A DNA stretch of 64,000 nucleotides, from positions 310,001-374,000 of the forward strand of contig JAJRPJ010000011.1 in assembly GCA_024280835.1 (NCBI GenBank). The letters run 5' to 3'. The notes under the pieces are model-generated. The model saw only the letters and a program-made list of their open reading frames with translations. It was not told the origin of the DNA and ran no database searches. The stretch's first letter is position 1. Every line of letters starts with the position of its first letter. A program made the position numbers and the translations under genes. Positions 18,984-28,094 of this stretch are shown one piece after another. The DNA comes from Candidatus Zixiibacteriota bacterium. GTDB lineage: Bacteria > Zixibacteria > MSB-5A5 > GN15 > JACZUZ01.

Positions 18984-19856
18984 TTACATTGCTGAAGAAT
19001 TGCGATTAGCTTTGCAATTATCGGTGAAATAATGCAGGAACAGACTGAGTGTGTGTTGGAGGACATTGCGCGGAACGACTTTGTCGAGGAAACCTCTTTC
19101 ACGGAAGAACTCTGAAGACTGGAAGCCTTCTGGAAGCTCTTGTCCGATTGTTTGCTGAATGACACGCGGTCCTGCAAATCCTAGTAACGCTCCTGGTTCG
19201 GCAATAATCACATCACCAAGTGAGGCATAGGAGGCCATCACTCCTGCTGTGGTTGGATTAGTCAGGATTGAGACATATGGTAGACCGCGTTCAGCGAGTT
19301 TGGCTAGAAGGGCTGAAGTTTTGGCCATTTGCATTAGTGACAAAATACCTTCCTGCATTCTGGCGCCACCCGAGCAGGAGACAATCACAAGTGGGATTTC
19401 TCTCTCGATGGAGCGTTCAATGCCGCGAGCTATTTTTTCACCAACTACAGAGCCCATCGAGCCGCCGATAAACGAAAAGTCCATGATGACAAACGAGACA
19501 GGCAAATTGTCTATCGTCCCAAGTCCCGCCATGATTGCATCGTTGCGACCTGTTTTCAGTTGTGCGGCTTTGACTCGGTCCGGGTAGCGTTTGGAATCTT
19601 TGAACTCCAGTGGGTCACAGCTAGTGAGGTTTTGGTCGAATTCTTCTAATTTGCCATCATCGAGCAATAGCTGGATGTATTTTTTGCTGGAGATGCGGAA
19701 ATGGAAATCGCAATTTGGACAAACCCATTGTGATTCCTCGAGAGTTTTTGTATAAATGATTTCCGAGCAGGATGAACACTTCGTCCACAAGCCATCGGGG
19801 ATGTCTTTTTTGGGTTGGCTAACCAGAGCGGGTTTTGTTTTCTTAAACCATTCCAT
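18984..19856 (-). CDS. accD: Acetyl-CoA carboxylase carboxyltransferase subunit beta
   Basis: CxxC zinc ribbon (WTKCSSCSEII...WVCPNCDFHFR), SCSGGARMQEGILSLMQMAKTSA, NPTTAGVMASYASLGDV. Confidence 0.96.
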   Translation of the reverse strand: MEWFKKTKPALVSQPKKDIPDGLWTKCSSCSEIIYTKTLEESQWVCPNCDFHFRISSKKYIQLLLDDGKLEEFDQNLTSCDPLEFKDSKRYPDRVKAAQLKTGRNDAIMAGLGTIDNLPVSFVIMDFSFIGGSMGSVVGEKIARGIERSIEREIPLVIVSCSGGARMQEGILSLMQMAKTSALLAKLAERGLPYVSILTNPTTAGVMASYASLGDVIIAEPGALLGFAGPRVIQQTIGQELPEGFQSSEFFRERGFLDKVVPRNVLQHTLSLFLHYFTDNCKANRNSSAM

Positions 19857-19870
19857 TTGTCTTAACTCGC

Positions 19871-20359
19871 TTAATTCTTACTCGCGTCTTGAACGTTTTC
19901 AGGCAACTCTTTTATGAGTACGATGGCATCTTCAGTGGGTTTCGAGTAATAGCGCCTGCGTCGGTACAATTCAGTAAATCCGTGATTTGCATACAATTTT
20001 TGTGCGCCAACGCTTGATTCGCGGACCTCTAGAAACACCGCCTCACTACTGGCGGCCTTGGCTTCAGCAAAGATAGCTTCAAGAAGCCGATTGGCAACCT
20101 TTTTTCGGCGATAACTTTCGGCAACAGCTATATTAGTCAAATGCGTTTCGCCAGCGACGCTATAATAACAGGCATAGCCAACAATTTCAGACCCATCCTT
20201 GGGTTTCTCGCCGTTTTCATGTGCGACAACGAAACCGCCGCCACCCGAAAAATCGAGGGAATCGAGAAAAGCCACTTTTGACCAAGGTTCTGGAAAGATT
20301 TCCAATTCATGGACAAGAATCGCTGGGATATCCGTCTCATACATTTTTCTAATTTGCAT
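19871..20359 (-). CDS. rimI: Ribosomal-protein-alanine N-acetyltransferase (GNAT)
   Basis: HLTNIAVAESYRRKKVANRLLEAI...VFLEVRESSVGAQKLYANHGFTELYRRRRYYSKP; next to tsaB. Confidence 0.9.
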   Translation of the reverse strand: MQIRKMYETDIPAILVHELEIFPEPWSKVAFLDSLDFSGGGGFVVAHENGEKPKDGSEIVGYACYYSVAGETHLTNIAVAESYRRKKVANRLLEAIFAEAKAASSEAVFLEVRESSVGAQKLYANHGFTELYRRRRYYSKPTEDAIVLIKELPENVQDASKN

Positions 20360-21071
20360 TCTGGCTCTTTTCTGCGCGTAGCTCTGCGGCTGAGCGTTGA
20401 ATGTAGAGCGGCTCTAAATCGGTCCAAGAAGTGGCTATTCCGTTTTTTGAGATTTCTAATCCTGAATTGAAGAGAGATTCTAAGCTTGAGGAAACAGTAA
20501 ACACCTTAAGGAATGTTTTGGAATCTGGTTGCTGGTCATCAATAGTCGGGATTTGGCAATCAATGAAACAGAGAGAGCCCCCACTGTTTACGATTTCTTC
20601 AATCGTCACTACGTCAACCGCGCCCTCTTCCTTCTTGGCTGAATTGCAGCGATAATAGCTATCAGCTTTGAGATGGATGAACATTGAATCTGGAACGGCT
20701 TGACCTTCGGTGTTCAATTGCCAGAGAACTTGTTGAAAACGTGTCACTCCAATCAAATCAATCTCGCTGGCGGCAACTAGACCTTTGGCAAATGAGAGGC
20801 CAACCCTTAGGCCAGTGAATGAACCAGGCCCAAGAGCAACAATCACAGCGCTGACATCTGCAAATGTTAGAGACAAGGACTCTAGTAGCTCATTGGTGAG
20901 CACTGCTATGTTCCTTTGGCGTGATTCTGCGCGGCCGGCACTTAGCGAATGTATTTTGCCTGCCAGATTTATGGCGCTGATTATTGTCTCGCCCGATGTA
21001 TCGAGAGCCAAGAGAATTGGCGACTCCTGATTGTTACTATCGCTGTCTTTACGCACAAGAATCTTTTCCAT
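20349..21071 (-). CDS. tsaB: tRNA threonylcarbamoyladenosine biosynthesis protein TsaB
   Basis: ILLALDTSGETIISAINLAG...VIVALGPGSFTGLRVGLSFAKGL. Confidence 0.92.
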   Translation of the reverse strand: MEKILVRKDSDSNNQESPILLALDTSGETIISAINLAGKIHSLSAGRAESRQRNIAVLTNELLESLSLTFADVSAVIVALGPGSFTGLRVGLSFAKGLVAASEIDLIGVTRFQQVLWQLNTEGQAVPDSMFIHLKADSYYRCNSAKKEEGAVDVVTIEEIVNSGGSLCFIDCQIPTIDDQQPDSKTFLKVFTVSSSLESLFNSGLEISKNGIATSWTDLEPLYIQRSAAELRAEKSQNAN

Positions 21072-21546
21072 CGATAGTGATTGCACGCACGGCATCAGCG
21101 GAGTTGATTTTGACACCCAGACAATTGGCTGGTAGAAGTGATTCTATTATTTCGGGCCACTCAATGAGGATAACTGCTTCTCTTTGGAGATAGTCTTCCC
21201 AACCGATTTGTAGCGCCTCTTCGGCCTTGTTCATGCGGTAGCAATCGAAGTGTAGGACATCTATTGTTCCATTGTACTCATGGACAATTGAAAATGTGGG
21301 TGAGCGCACATCACTGGGATTGACACCGAGTCCATCGGCGATTCCACGGCAGAGAACTGTTTTGCCAGCTCCAAGATCACCTGTGATACAAACAATATCA
21401 CCAGCGCTAAGGTCCAGCGCTATGCGCCGTCCGAGCACAAGTGTCTCTTCTTCAGTCACACAGATATGTGTTCCCGCCTGAACCCTCTCTAGAGGAGTGT
21501 CATCTGCTTGTGCGTTATCGCCTTGTTTGTTGTAGTTGTCTGACAT
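21049..21546 (-). CDS. tsaE: tRNA threonylcarbamoyladenosine biosynthesis ATPase TsaE
   Basis: GRRIALDLSAGDIVCITGDLGAGKTVLCRGIADGLG...SPTFSIVHEYNG...HFDCYRM. Confidence 0.94.
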   Translation of the reverse strand: MSDNYNKQGDNAQADDTPLERVQAGTHICVTEEETLVLGRRIALDLSAGDIVCITGDLGAGKTVLCRGIADGLGVNPSDVRSPTFSIVHEYNGTIDVLHFDCYRMNKAEEALQIGWEDYLQREAVILIEWPEIIESLLPANCLGVKINSADAVRAITIDGKDSCA

Positions 21547-21548
21547 TA

Positions 21549-22307
21549 TCAGCGAGGTCTCAGAATTGAAAGCGGAATTATCATCTCTTCGAGAGAAACG
21601 CCGCCATGTTGAAATGAGTTTTGGAATTGACGGACATGCTCGTTGTAGCGATTTGGATAGACAAAGTAATAGTCTTCCTTGGCGATCAAATAGGTTGTGG
21701 CCAAACGAGGTTTCGGGAGGCGGTAGTCACTGGGGTTGCGAACAATGATTCCTTGTTTAGGATCGCAATTAAGATTGTCACCGTATTTGTAGCGCAATGT
21801 TGTTGAGGTGTCTTTCTTGCCATGCGCTAAAGCGCCACGATGACAGAGCTTCGAGCCGTGGTCGGTGGTGATGATGACTGTATGTCCATGCGCGGCGAAA
21901 TCTCTGAGGGCTTTGAACAATGAACTATGGGCAAACCAACTCAAAGTTATTGAACGAAAAGCGCTTTCATCACTGGCGATTTCTTTGAGAATCATATTGT
22001 TTGAACGCCCATGTGACATGATGTCCAAGAAATTCACAACAATTGTTGAAAACTCGCGTGTGTAAAAATCAGAAATCCTCTTGTAGACCGTATCCATTTC
22101 TTTGTTATTGAAGACCTTGGCATATTTGACACCGGACTTCGGACTGACATTACGTTTATTAAGCGCCTCGTTAATCATCTTCTCCTCAAAACGATTTAAC
22201 GAACCTGCATCGTCGGCGCTCCAAATATCAGGATAGCGCTCGTTGATCTCATCAGGGAACATGCCTGAGAAAAGCGCATTGCGCGCGTAGGGTGTCGCAG
22301 TTGGCAA
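21549..22307 (-). CDS. PorX-like PglZ domain, C-terminal part (in frame with 22311..23120 across a TAA)
   Basis: LLPTATPYARNALFSGMFPDEINERYPDIW is the conserved PorX/PglZ continuation; TTDHGS metal-site-like motif of an alkaline-phosphatase-superfamily domain. Confidence 0.85.
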   Translation of the reverse strand: MPTATPYARNALFSGMFPDEINERYPDIWSADDAGSLNRFEEKMINEALNKRNVSPKSGVKYAKVFNNKEMDTVYKRISDFYTREFSTIVVNFLDIMSHGRSNNMILKEIASDESAFRSITLSWFAHSSLFKALRDFAAHGHTVIITTDHGSKLCHRGALAHGKKDTSTTLRYKYGDNLNCDPKQGIIVRNPSDYRLPKPRLATTYLIAKEDYYFVYPNRYNEHVRQFQNSFQHGGVSLEEMIIPLSILRPR

Positions 22308-22310
22308 TAG

Positions 22311-23120
22311 TTAATAGAACTCACGGCTCTCAATATTGAAATATTCCGCTAGCAACGGTTCGATCGCTGTCCATTGATCTAGGCGCATGCAATCGATAAC
22401 AACTAGAACCACACGATCAGATTTTTTCATCTCGGGGATAACTGTTTCGTCAATGATATCTGGCGGTAGTAGTGGGCGGACACCCGCTTCGTATGGTTTC
22501 TTGAGCCACGAGACATAGTTCTTCTCTATGTACTTAGTGAACTCATTGTTCCATTCTGTGTGTGAGCCTGCATGTGTATGTGACAAACCAGTATCGGGAA
22601 ACTCTGCAAATTCGATATCCCATTCGGCCAAAATCGAGGCGGCTTCGTACCAATCCTCTGGCGCCATGGGGCCATAGAGCTTTTGATTGAAGCGGTTTAT
22701 ATCGGAGATATAGCGTTGGCCAAGTGCATCAGAGCGAATTTTTCGTGAGTCAAGAATGCGTTTGATGGCCATTAGCGCTTGTGACGGGTTCAGCGGTTTG
22801 GTTAAGTAGTCGGCAATGTTTTGACCGGTGGCCTGTTCCATCAGTGACTCTTCTTCGGATTTTGTTACCATCACTACTGGTAAATGGGGGCTGATTTCCT
22901 TGAGCTGTTCAAGAGTCGCCAAACCATCCATACCTGGCATCATTTCATCGAGTAAGACTAAGTCGAAATGTTCACCACGAACAAGTTCGAGGCCTTCCTC
23001 GCCAGATGAACAGCCGACTACGGAATAGCCTTTGCTTTCGAGAAAGAGAATATGCGGCTTGAGTGTTGCTATTTCATCGTCTATCCAGATGAGTTTCTTG
23101 TAGGTTGCTGTTTTTGGCAT
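22311..23120 (-). CDS. porX: PorX-like response regulator with N-terminal part of the PglZ domain
   Basis: REC domain (IWIDDEIATLKPHILFLESKGYSV...LLDEMMPGMDGL...TKPL), PorX linker, and PglZ start DRVVLVVIDCMRLDQW; terminates at TAA inside the PglZ domain. Confidence 0.85.
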   Translation of the reverse strand: MPKTATYKKLIWIDDEIATLKPHILFLESKGYSVVGCSSGEEGLELVRGEHFDLVLLDEMMPGMDGLATLEQLKEISPHLPVVMVTKSEEESLMEQATGQNIADYLTKPLNPSQALMAIKRILDSRKIRSDALGQRYISDINRFNQKLYGPMAPEDWYEAASILAEWDIEFAEFPDTGLSHTHAGSHTEWNNEFTKYIEKNYVSWLKKPYEAGVRPLLPPDIIDETVIPEMKKSDRVVLVVIDCMRLDQWTAIEPLLAEYFNIESREFY

Positions 23121-23180
23121 AGAATGTTTCGGGCGTTATTTTCTAAACGCTGTTTCCGCTTGTGTAATGATTCTTGGACG

Positions 23181-24485
23181 TTATGATTGTTCCGCTGATC
23201 TGTCTACTGTCGAGATACTGATGAGGAACACTGTTTCTCCTGGAGAACTGCGAACTAGCGACAGTTTTCCGCCATGATATTCATCGATGATTCGTTTCGC
23301 TAGTGTTAATCCTAGCCCCCAGCCACGTTTTTTGGAACTGAATCCAGGTCTGAAGATTCGGCGTTGCACCCCCAATGGAATACCACGACCATTGTCTGTA
23401 ATTTCCAAATGCGCTCGGCGCTTGTCATCCGACAAATAGGACCGCAAAGTTATCACGCCAGTACGTGAATCAACTGCATCAAGCGAGTTTCGAATCAAGT
23501 TCTCTACTGTCCAGCCGAAAAGCTCAGGATTTAGTAGCGCCGCTGAAACTCCGCCTTGATTGAATTCTAGTGTGGCGCCTTCACTGCCAAACGGTAAGCG
23601 CCGCTGAAAGTATTCTACAATCTCATTGATACATTTGTCGAAATCGCAGGTTCCTAATTCTGGTGTGCTGCCGATTTTTCCGAATCGATTGGCGACTTTC
23701 TTGAGGCGTTCGACATCTTCGCTCATGGAATCTAGCGCTGAAAGTAGGGTTACTGTTTCCAGAGACTCACGTCCATCGGTCACTGTATCATCCTTTGGGT
23801 TGGCGTATTTTTCTTTGAGTAACTCTAGCCAGCCCATGAGGGCTGAAATTGGTGTGCCTAATTGATGGGCGGTTTCTTTGGCCATACCGACCCAAATGTG
23901 ACGTTCGTCAGACTTTTTGATATTGGCAAAACCGACTATGCCGATAAAGAGGACCGAGATGACCATCGCAATTTGGATATAGGGTACAATTTTCAAATTT
24001 TCTACGAGGTGTGAGTCACCGTAGTAGAAATAATTGACACCAATGGTACTAGTTGAAGAATCGGCGCTTACTCCAAAGATGATTTCTATCTCGCCATGCT
24101 CGCGCTTCATCTTGTCCATTATGCGCTTTATGTCGCGAATGTTTTCTTCACTACGTTCGGTATCAGTTATCTCTGGAATATTGCGCCAAAAATTTGGCTC
24201 GCGCTCGGCTGAGGCGACGATGATTGGGAAATTTGCGCGAGAGATAATCTCATCGAATATCAATTGTGTTTCGGCGCTAGGAGTAGCAGGATCGACCGCC
24301 TTCACCCAAAGGCGCACAAAGGATTCGACCTTCCCTTGCGCTTCTTTTTGCAATTGACTGATGACATCATAGGTGTACCACATAAAGACAAAGGACACCA
24401 CAACCACCGCCGAGAGCAAGAAGAGTTTGAAGATGGTTGAACCAGCTATATGAATTTTAACTCGTGAGTCTTCCACGAAACACAC
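23181..24485 (-). CDS. Sensor histidine kinase, PorY-like
   Basis: Two TM segments; H-box VGMAKETAHQLGTPISALMGWLELLKEKY as in the Bacteroidota PorY-type family; HATPase motifs DNGRGI and KKRGWGLGLTLAKRIIDEYHGG. Confidence 0.85.
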   Translation of the reverse strand: MCFVEDSRVKIHIAGSTIFKLFLLSAVVVVSFVFMWYTYDVISQLQKEAQGKVESFVRLWVKAVDPATPSAETQLIFDEIISRANFPIIVASAEREPNFWRNIPEITDTERSEENIRDIKRIMDKMKREHGEIEIIFGVSADSSTSTIGVNYFYYGDSHLVENLKIVPYIQIAMVISVLFIGIVGFANIKKSDERHIWVGMAKETAHQLGTPISALMGWLELLKEKYANPKDDTVTDGRESLETVTLLSALDSMSEDVERLKKVANRFGKIGSTPELGTCDFDKCINEIVEYFQRRLPFGSEGATLEFNQGGVSAALLNPELFGWTVENLIRNSLDAVDSRTGVITLRSYLSDDKRRAHLEITDNGRGIPLGVQRRIFRPGFSSKKRGWGLGLTLAKRIIDEYHGGKLSLVRSSPGETVFLISISTVDRSAEQS

Positions 24486-24509
24486 TCCCTGAGGAATACA
24501 GAAAATACC

Positions 24510-25772
24510 TTAGCCGATTTTTGTTAGACCGCCCATATAGGACTGGAGAACTTTGGGAACAGTGATTGTTCCGTCAGCGTTTTGATAGTTCTCCATGATT
24601 GCTGGAATCAAACGCGCCAAAGCTAAACCACTGCCATTAAGTGTATGCACAAATTTTGGTTTGCCTTTGTCATCACGGTACCGAGTGTTCATGCGCCGCG
24701 CCTGAAAATCTCCAAAGACGGAGATCGATGAAATCTCAAGCCAACTGGCGACGCCCGCTGACCAAAGTTCTATGTCATATGTCTTGCTGTAGGCAAAGGA
24801 CAAATCGCCAGTGGCCAGCAGGAGAACTCGATATGGTATCTCTAGTCCTTGCAGAATCTTTTCGGCCTGAGCGACTAGGGTTTCTAATTCAGCATAGGCA
24901 GTGTCGGGGTGGACAATTTTGACCATTTCGACTTTGTCGAATTGGTGGACACGAATCATGCCGCGTGTGTCTTTGCCGGCCGCGCCAGCCTCTCTGCGAA
25001 AGCAGGGTGTGTATGAACAATAGGAAATCGGTAATGACTCGGCTGAGAGAATCTCTTCGCGATGTAGATTTGTCACAGGGACTTCACCAGTTGGAATTAA
25101 CCAGAGATCGTCCTTGGCGATATGGTACATGTCATCACGGAGTTTGGGTAATTGGCCTGTTCCTTGCATTGAAGCAGAATTGACAACAAACGGTGGAGCG
25201 ATTTCAGTGAAACCATCGGCACCGTGTGTATCGAGCATATAGGAAATCAAGGCGCGTTGCAGACGAGCGCCTGCGCCTTTGAGCGCATAGAAACCAGAGC
25301 CAGAAATTTTAACGCCAGCGGCCATGTCGAGTATGTCGAGTTGTTCGCCGATTTCCCAATGTGGCTTGACTGCAAATTCTGGTTTGGCGATTTCGCCCCA
25401 TTCGCGAATTTGTTGGTTGGCGCTTTCATCGCCGACGGGAACTGACTCGTGTGGGATATTTGGCGCTTTGAGCATCAAATCTGAAAGTTTCTCATCGATT
25501 TCGCGCAAAGTATCATCCAACTCCGTAATACTCTCTCCAACTTCGCGCATGCGTTTGAAAATATCTTCAACTGGTTCACCAGCTTTTTTGCGCTTGGGGA
25601 TTTCAGCAGAAACTGCATTGCGCTCAGATTTTAGCTCGTCAGCTTTGGAGATTAGCTCGCGCCTTTTGGTATCCAGTTCCAAAATTGCATCTACCTCAAC
25701 TGGATCGCCTTTGTTGGCTGAGGCTTGTTTTACTAAGTCTGGATTCTCTCGTATGACTCGAATATCTAACAC
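24510..25772 (-). CDS. serS: Seryl-tRNA synthetase
   Basis: MLDIRVIRENPDLVKQASANKG, class II motifs TPCFRREAGAAGKDTRGMIRVHQFDKVEMV and NGSGLALARLIPAIMENYQ. Confidence 0.97.
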   Translation of the reverse strand: MLDIRVIRENPDLVKQASANKGDPVEVDAILELDTKRRELISKADELKSERNAVSAEIPKRKKAGEPVEDIFKRMREVGESITELDDTLREIDEKLSDLMLKAPNIPHESVPVGDESANQQIREWGEIAKPEFAVKPHWEIGEQLDILDMAAGVKISGSGFYALKGAGARLQRALISYMLDTHGADGFTEIAPPFVVNSASMQGTGQLPKLRDDMYHIAKDDLWLIPTGEVPVTNLHREEILSAESLPISYCSYTPCFRREAGAAGKDTRGMIRVHQFDKVEMVKIVHPDTAYAELETLVAQAEKILQGLEIPYRVLLLATGDLSFAYSKTYDIELWSAGVASWLEISSISVFGDFQARRMNTRYRDDKGKPKFVHTLNGSGLALARLIPAIMENYQNADGTITVPKVLQSYMGGLTKIG

Positions 25773-26366
25773 GGTTGTTCTCGCTTGTTCTCGCTACTGT
25801 ACTGTTTTATAGCTTATACCTGTTCTCTATCTACCATGACTATTGGGCTTTCTCAGACTGGCTTTTTCAAACTGGCTTCTTCAAACTACATTTTTCGAAA
25901 GACTGTAAGAAGCCGAACGCCAGCCCTATAGTAGCATTTTCGCCTCAATCTTCCTAGCAAACACCGACCAGATTGGTAATTTGAGCCGACCAGGACGCAT
26001 TATTTTCATCTATTGATCTATATATATAGAATGATATGAGTTGATTCTGAGAGGCGCGGAGTCATAATTGGGACATTCTTCCGTATGTGCTGCGCATAAA
26101 CCAATGTGTACCATGCTCTTACCTCTCGCCCAGCTCTTATGGGACGGGTTTAGTTATTCTAACGATGGCCAGTTAGATTTGCCAAACTTAGGCTTGCCAG
26201 AGAGAGAAAAAGCGTTATATTCGTTGGCTCGCATCGCATAAGAGATGTAGGTGGATGTGAGCTACAGTATTGCTTTAAAAAGTATTGATTCAGAAGAAGA
26301 TTAAAAAAAGTAGCAGTTTGACAAAAGTATAGACGAGAGATTCTCGCGAAGCAGGATTATTCTATC

Positions 26367-26594
26367 ATGGCAAAGATATGCGAATTATGCGGCAAAAAGC
26401 CGATGTTTGGTCACAATGTTTCCCACGCGCACAATATCACCAATCGCCGTTGGAATCCGAATTTACAATTAGTGCGTGCAATGGTTAACGGTCAGCCGAA
26501 ACGGCTGAAAGTTTGCACGTCCTGTATTAAGGCTGGCAAAGTGCTCAAACGCGCTTCAGTCAAGAAAGCACGCCCTGCAGCTCCTGCTGCATAG
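26367..26594 (+). CDS. rpmB: 50S ribosomal protein L28
   Basis: MAKICELCGKKPMFGHNVSHAHNITNRRWNPNLQ...LKVCTSCIKAGKV. Confidence 0.97.
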   Translation: MAKICELCGKKPMFGHNVSHAHNITNRRWNPNLQLVRAMVNGQPKRLKVCTSCIKAGKVLKRASVKKARPAAPAA

Positions 26595-26620
26595 GTATTG
26601 TAAGTTCCACAAGAAACGAT

Positions 26621-26656
26621 AAAGGCGCTCGTCAGAAATGGCGAGCGCCTTTTTTA
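26621..26656 (+). terminator. Rho-independent terminator after rpmB
   Basis: AAAGGCGCTCG-TCAGAAATGG-CGAGCGCCTTTTTT. Confidence 0.9.
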
Positions 26657-26732
26657 TGTCACTTCAACTTTCGCGGCTACACGAACTTTTTCGGCTACAC
26701 TTTGTTCGCCTACATTTTTTCATTAATTGACA

Positions 26733-27503
26733 CTATGGTTTTGAACGTAGGAGCGAGAGTACATTCTCTTTGTTAAGATTTGAATGCGCTTCTAGGGCTG
26801 TATTGATTTGTATTTGCCGGATTTCTTTCATGAACTCCATTAGAGCTGACATGAAATCAGACAGCGATGGTCCTTGTGAGGCTTGAATGTTCTGGACTGC
26901 GACCTCCATCGAACTTCTCGACGAATTGAGATCATTCTTGATGGAAGATCCAAGACGCACTCGCACTGAGTCGACTTTTGTTGCGGCAGCATCGACCATC
27001 TCTATTGCCGCCTGTGCGCCTTCGACTGTAGTGACATCAATCGCTCCTAATTCTGGAATATTAGTTAGCGAACCGGCGCTACCGTCGAGTAAGTTGGCTC
27101 CATTGTATCCAGCAGTTGAGATAGTGTCATTAAAGGCCTGACGAAGTAGTTCGGCTTCAGCATTGAGAGCGGCTTGGCTGGCGCTATCTAGGGTTGCGGT
27201 ATTTGAGGCGGCAATGGTATTGACACGAATGTCTGTCAGGATAGAGCGTGCACGTCCTAAATAGACATCAGCGGTTTCGTACTTGGCAATTGTTGCCGTT
27301 GTATTTGCGATACGCTGATTCAAGGAGGCAATTTGCGATTTCATTTGCTCTGAGATCATAAGGCCCGCCGGATCATTGGATGCAAGTGGAGAATTAGTTG
27401 TATTTGTCAATTTGTTCAACGCATTTGACAATCTGTCGTATGATGAGAGAATGCTGAGACTTGATGGACTTCCCAGTGTTCTGATAAAGAATAAGCTATT
27501 CAT
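26733..27503 (-). CDS. Flagellin-like protein
   Basis: LNKLTNTTNSPLASNDPAGLMISEQMKSQIASLNQRIANTTATI (flagellin N-domain) and C-terminal ...TALEAHSNLNKENVLSLLRSKP (flagellin C-domain). Confidence 0.8.
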   Translation of the reverse strand: MNSLFFIRTLGSPSSLSILSSYDRLSNALNKLTNTTNSPLASNDPAGLMISEQMKSQIASLNQRIANTTATIAKYETADVYLGRARSILTDIRVNTIAASNTATLDSASQAALNAEAELLRQAFNDTISTAGYNGANLLDGSAGSLTNIPELGAIDVTTVEGAQAAIEMVDAAATKVDSVRVRLGSSIKNDLNSSRSSMEVAVQNIQASQGPSLSDFMSALMEFMKEIRQIQINTALEAHSNLNKENVLSLLRSKP

Positions 27504-27871
27504 AGTCCTTACCCCATTGCACTAATTCCTTGCCGATTCTGTTCCAAGATCATCCATCAAGAGTAACCCATTATGCGTAGGAACAGTTAGGATTCGTATT
27601 TTCGCCTAGAATCGGCTCTACTAGGCATTATAGAATAAGCAATAATGCCGCCATGAAGATTGCTGGGCATCAGATTAAGTAACTGACATAGTGACAGCGA
27701 GTTGGATTATTCGGCAATTTCAGGGAAGAAAGAAACTGTAGGGTAATGACCATACATTATGGAAATCAACCTACAACATTTGTCACAATCAATATTCGGT
27801 ACAATCATTTCTGATTCAGAAAACATCTTATTGAATAACAATATCTCAATAAATAACTACCAGATACAAAA

Positions 27872-27904
27872 AGGCCGCCGGCAGGACAACGTTACCGGCG
27901 GCCA
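27872..27904 (-). terminator. Rho-independent terminator at the end of the dcw cluster (after ftsZ)
   Basis: Minus strand GGCCGCCGG-taacgttgtcctg-CCGGCGGCC followed by TTTTTG. Confidence 0.85.
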
Positions 27905-27923
27905 CTATTTGTACAATACTGCT

Positions 27924-27985
27924 TTGAAACAATACTTATTTGAAGCAATACATACTTGAAACAAACTTCATTGAAACAAAAACTA
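27924..27985. repeat. Four imperfect ~16-bp tandem repeats (TTGAAACAATACTTAT-type)
   Basis: ttgaaacaatacttat / ttgaagcaatacatac / ttgaaacaaacttca / ttgaaacaaaaacta. Confidence 0.7.
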
Positions 27986-28094
27986 CAAAAAGCAAAATAC
28001 AAAAAACTGTTTTAGAATATTGGAACCGTGTGATTGGCGCCTTTAGAAGGAACCGTCCCCACGATATTCTATATGTGTGATAAGTTTTTCTTTA

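Noticed and set aside
22305-22316. Programmed stop-codon readthrough motif (stop followed by CTA) at the PorX stop
   Set aside because: The CTA context is known for UGA readthrough in eukaryotic/viral systems; not established for TAA in bacteria. Kept only as a testable possibility.
15216-23120. Alternative genetic code in which TAA is sense
   Set aside because: TAA terminates other normal genes in this window (for example mazG and the RskA-like gene), so global TAA recoding does not fit.
27759-27959. 66 aa plus-strand ORF downstream of the flagellin-like gene
   Set aside because: Runs through the ftsZ terminator hairpin and the tandem repeats; AT-rich, no motif.
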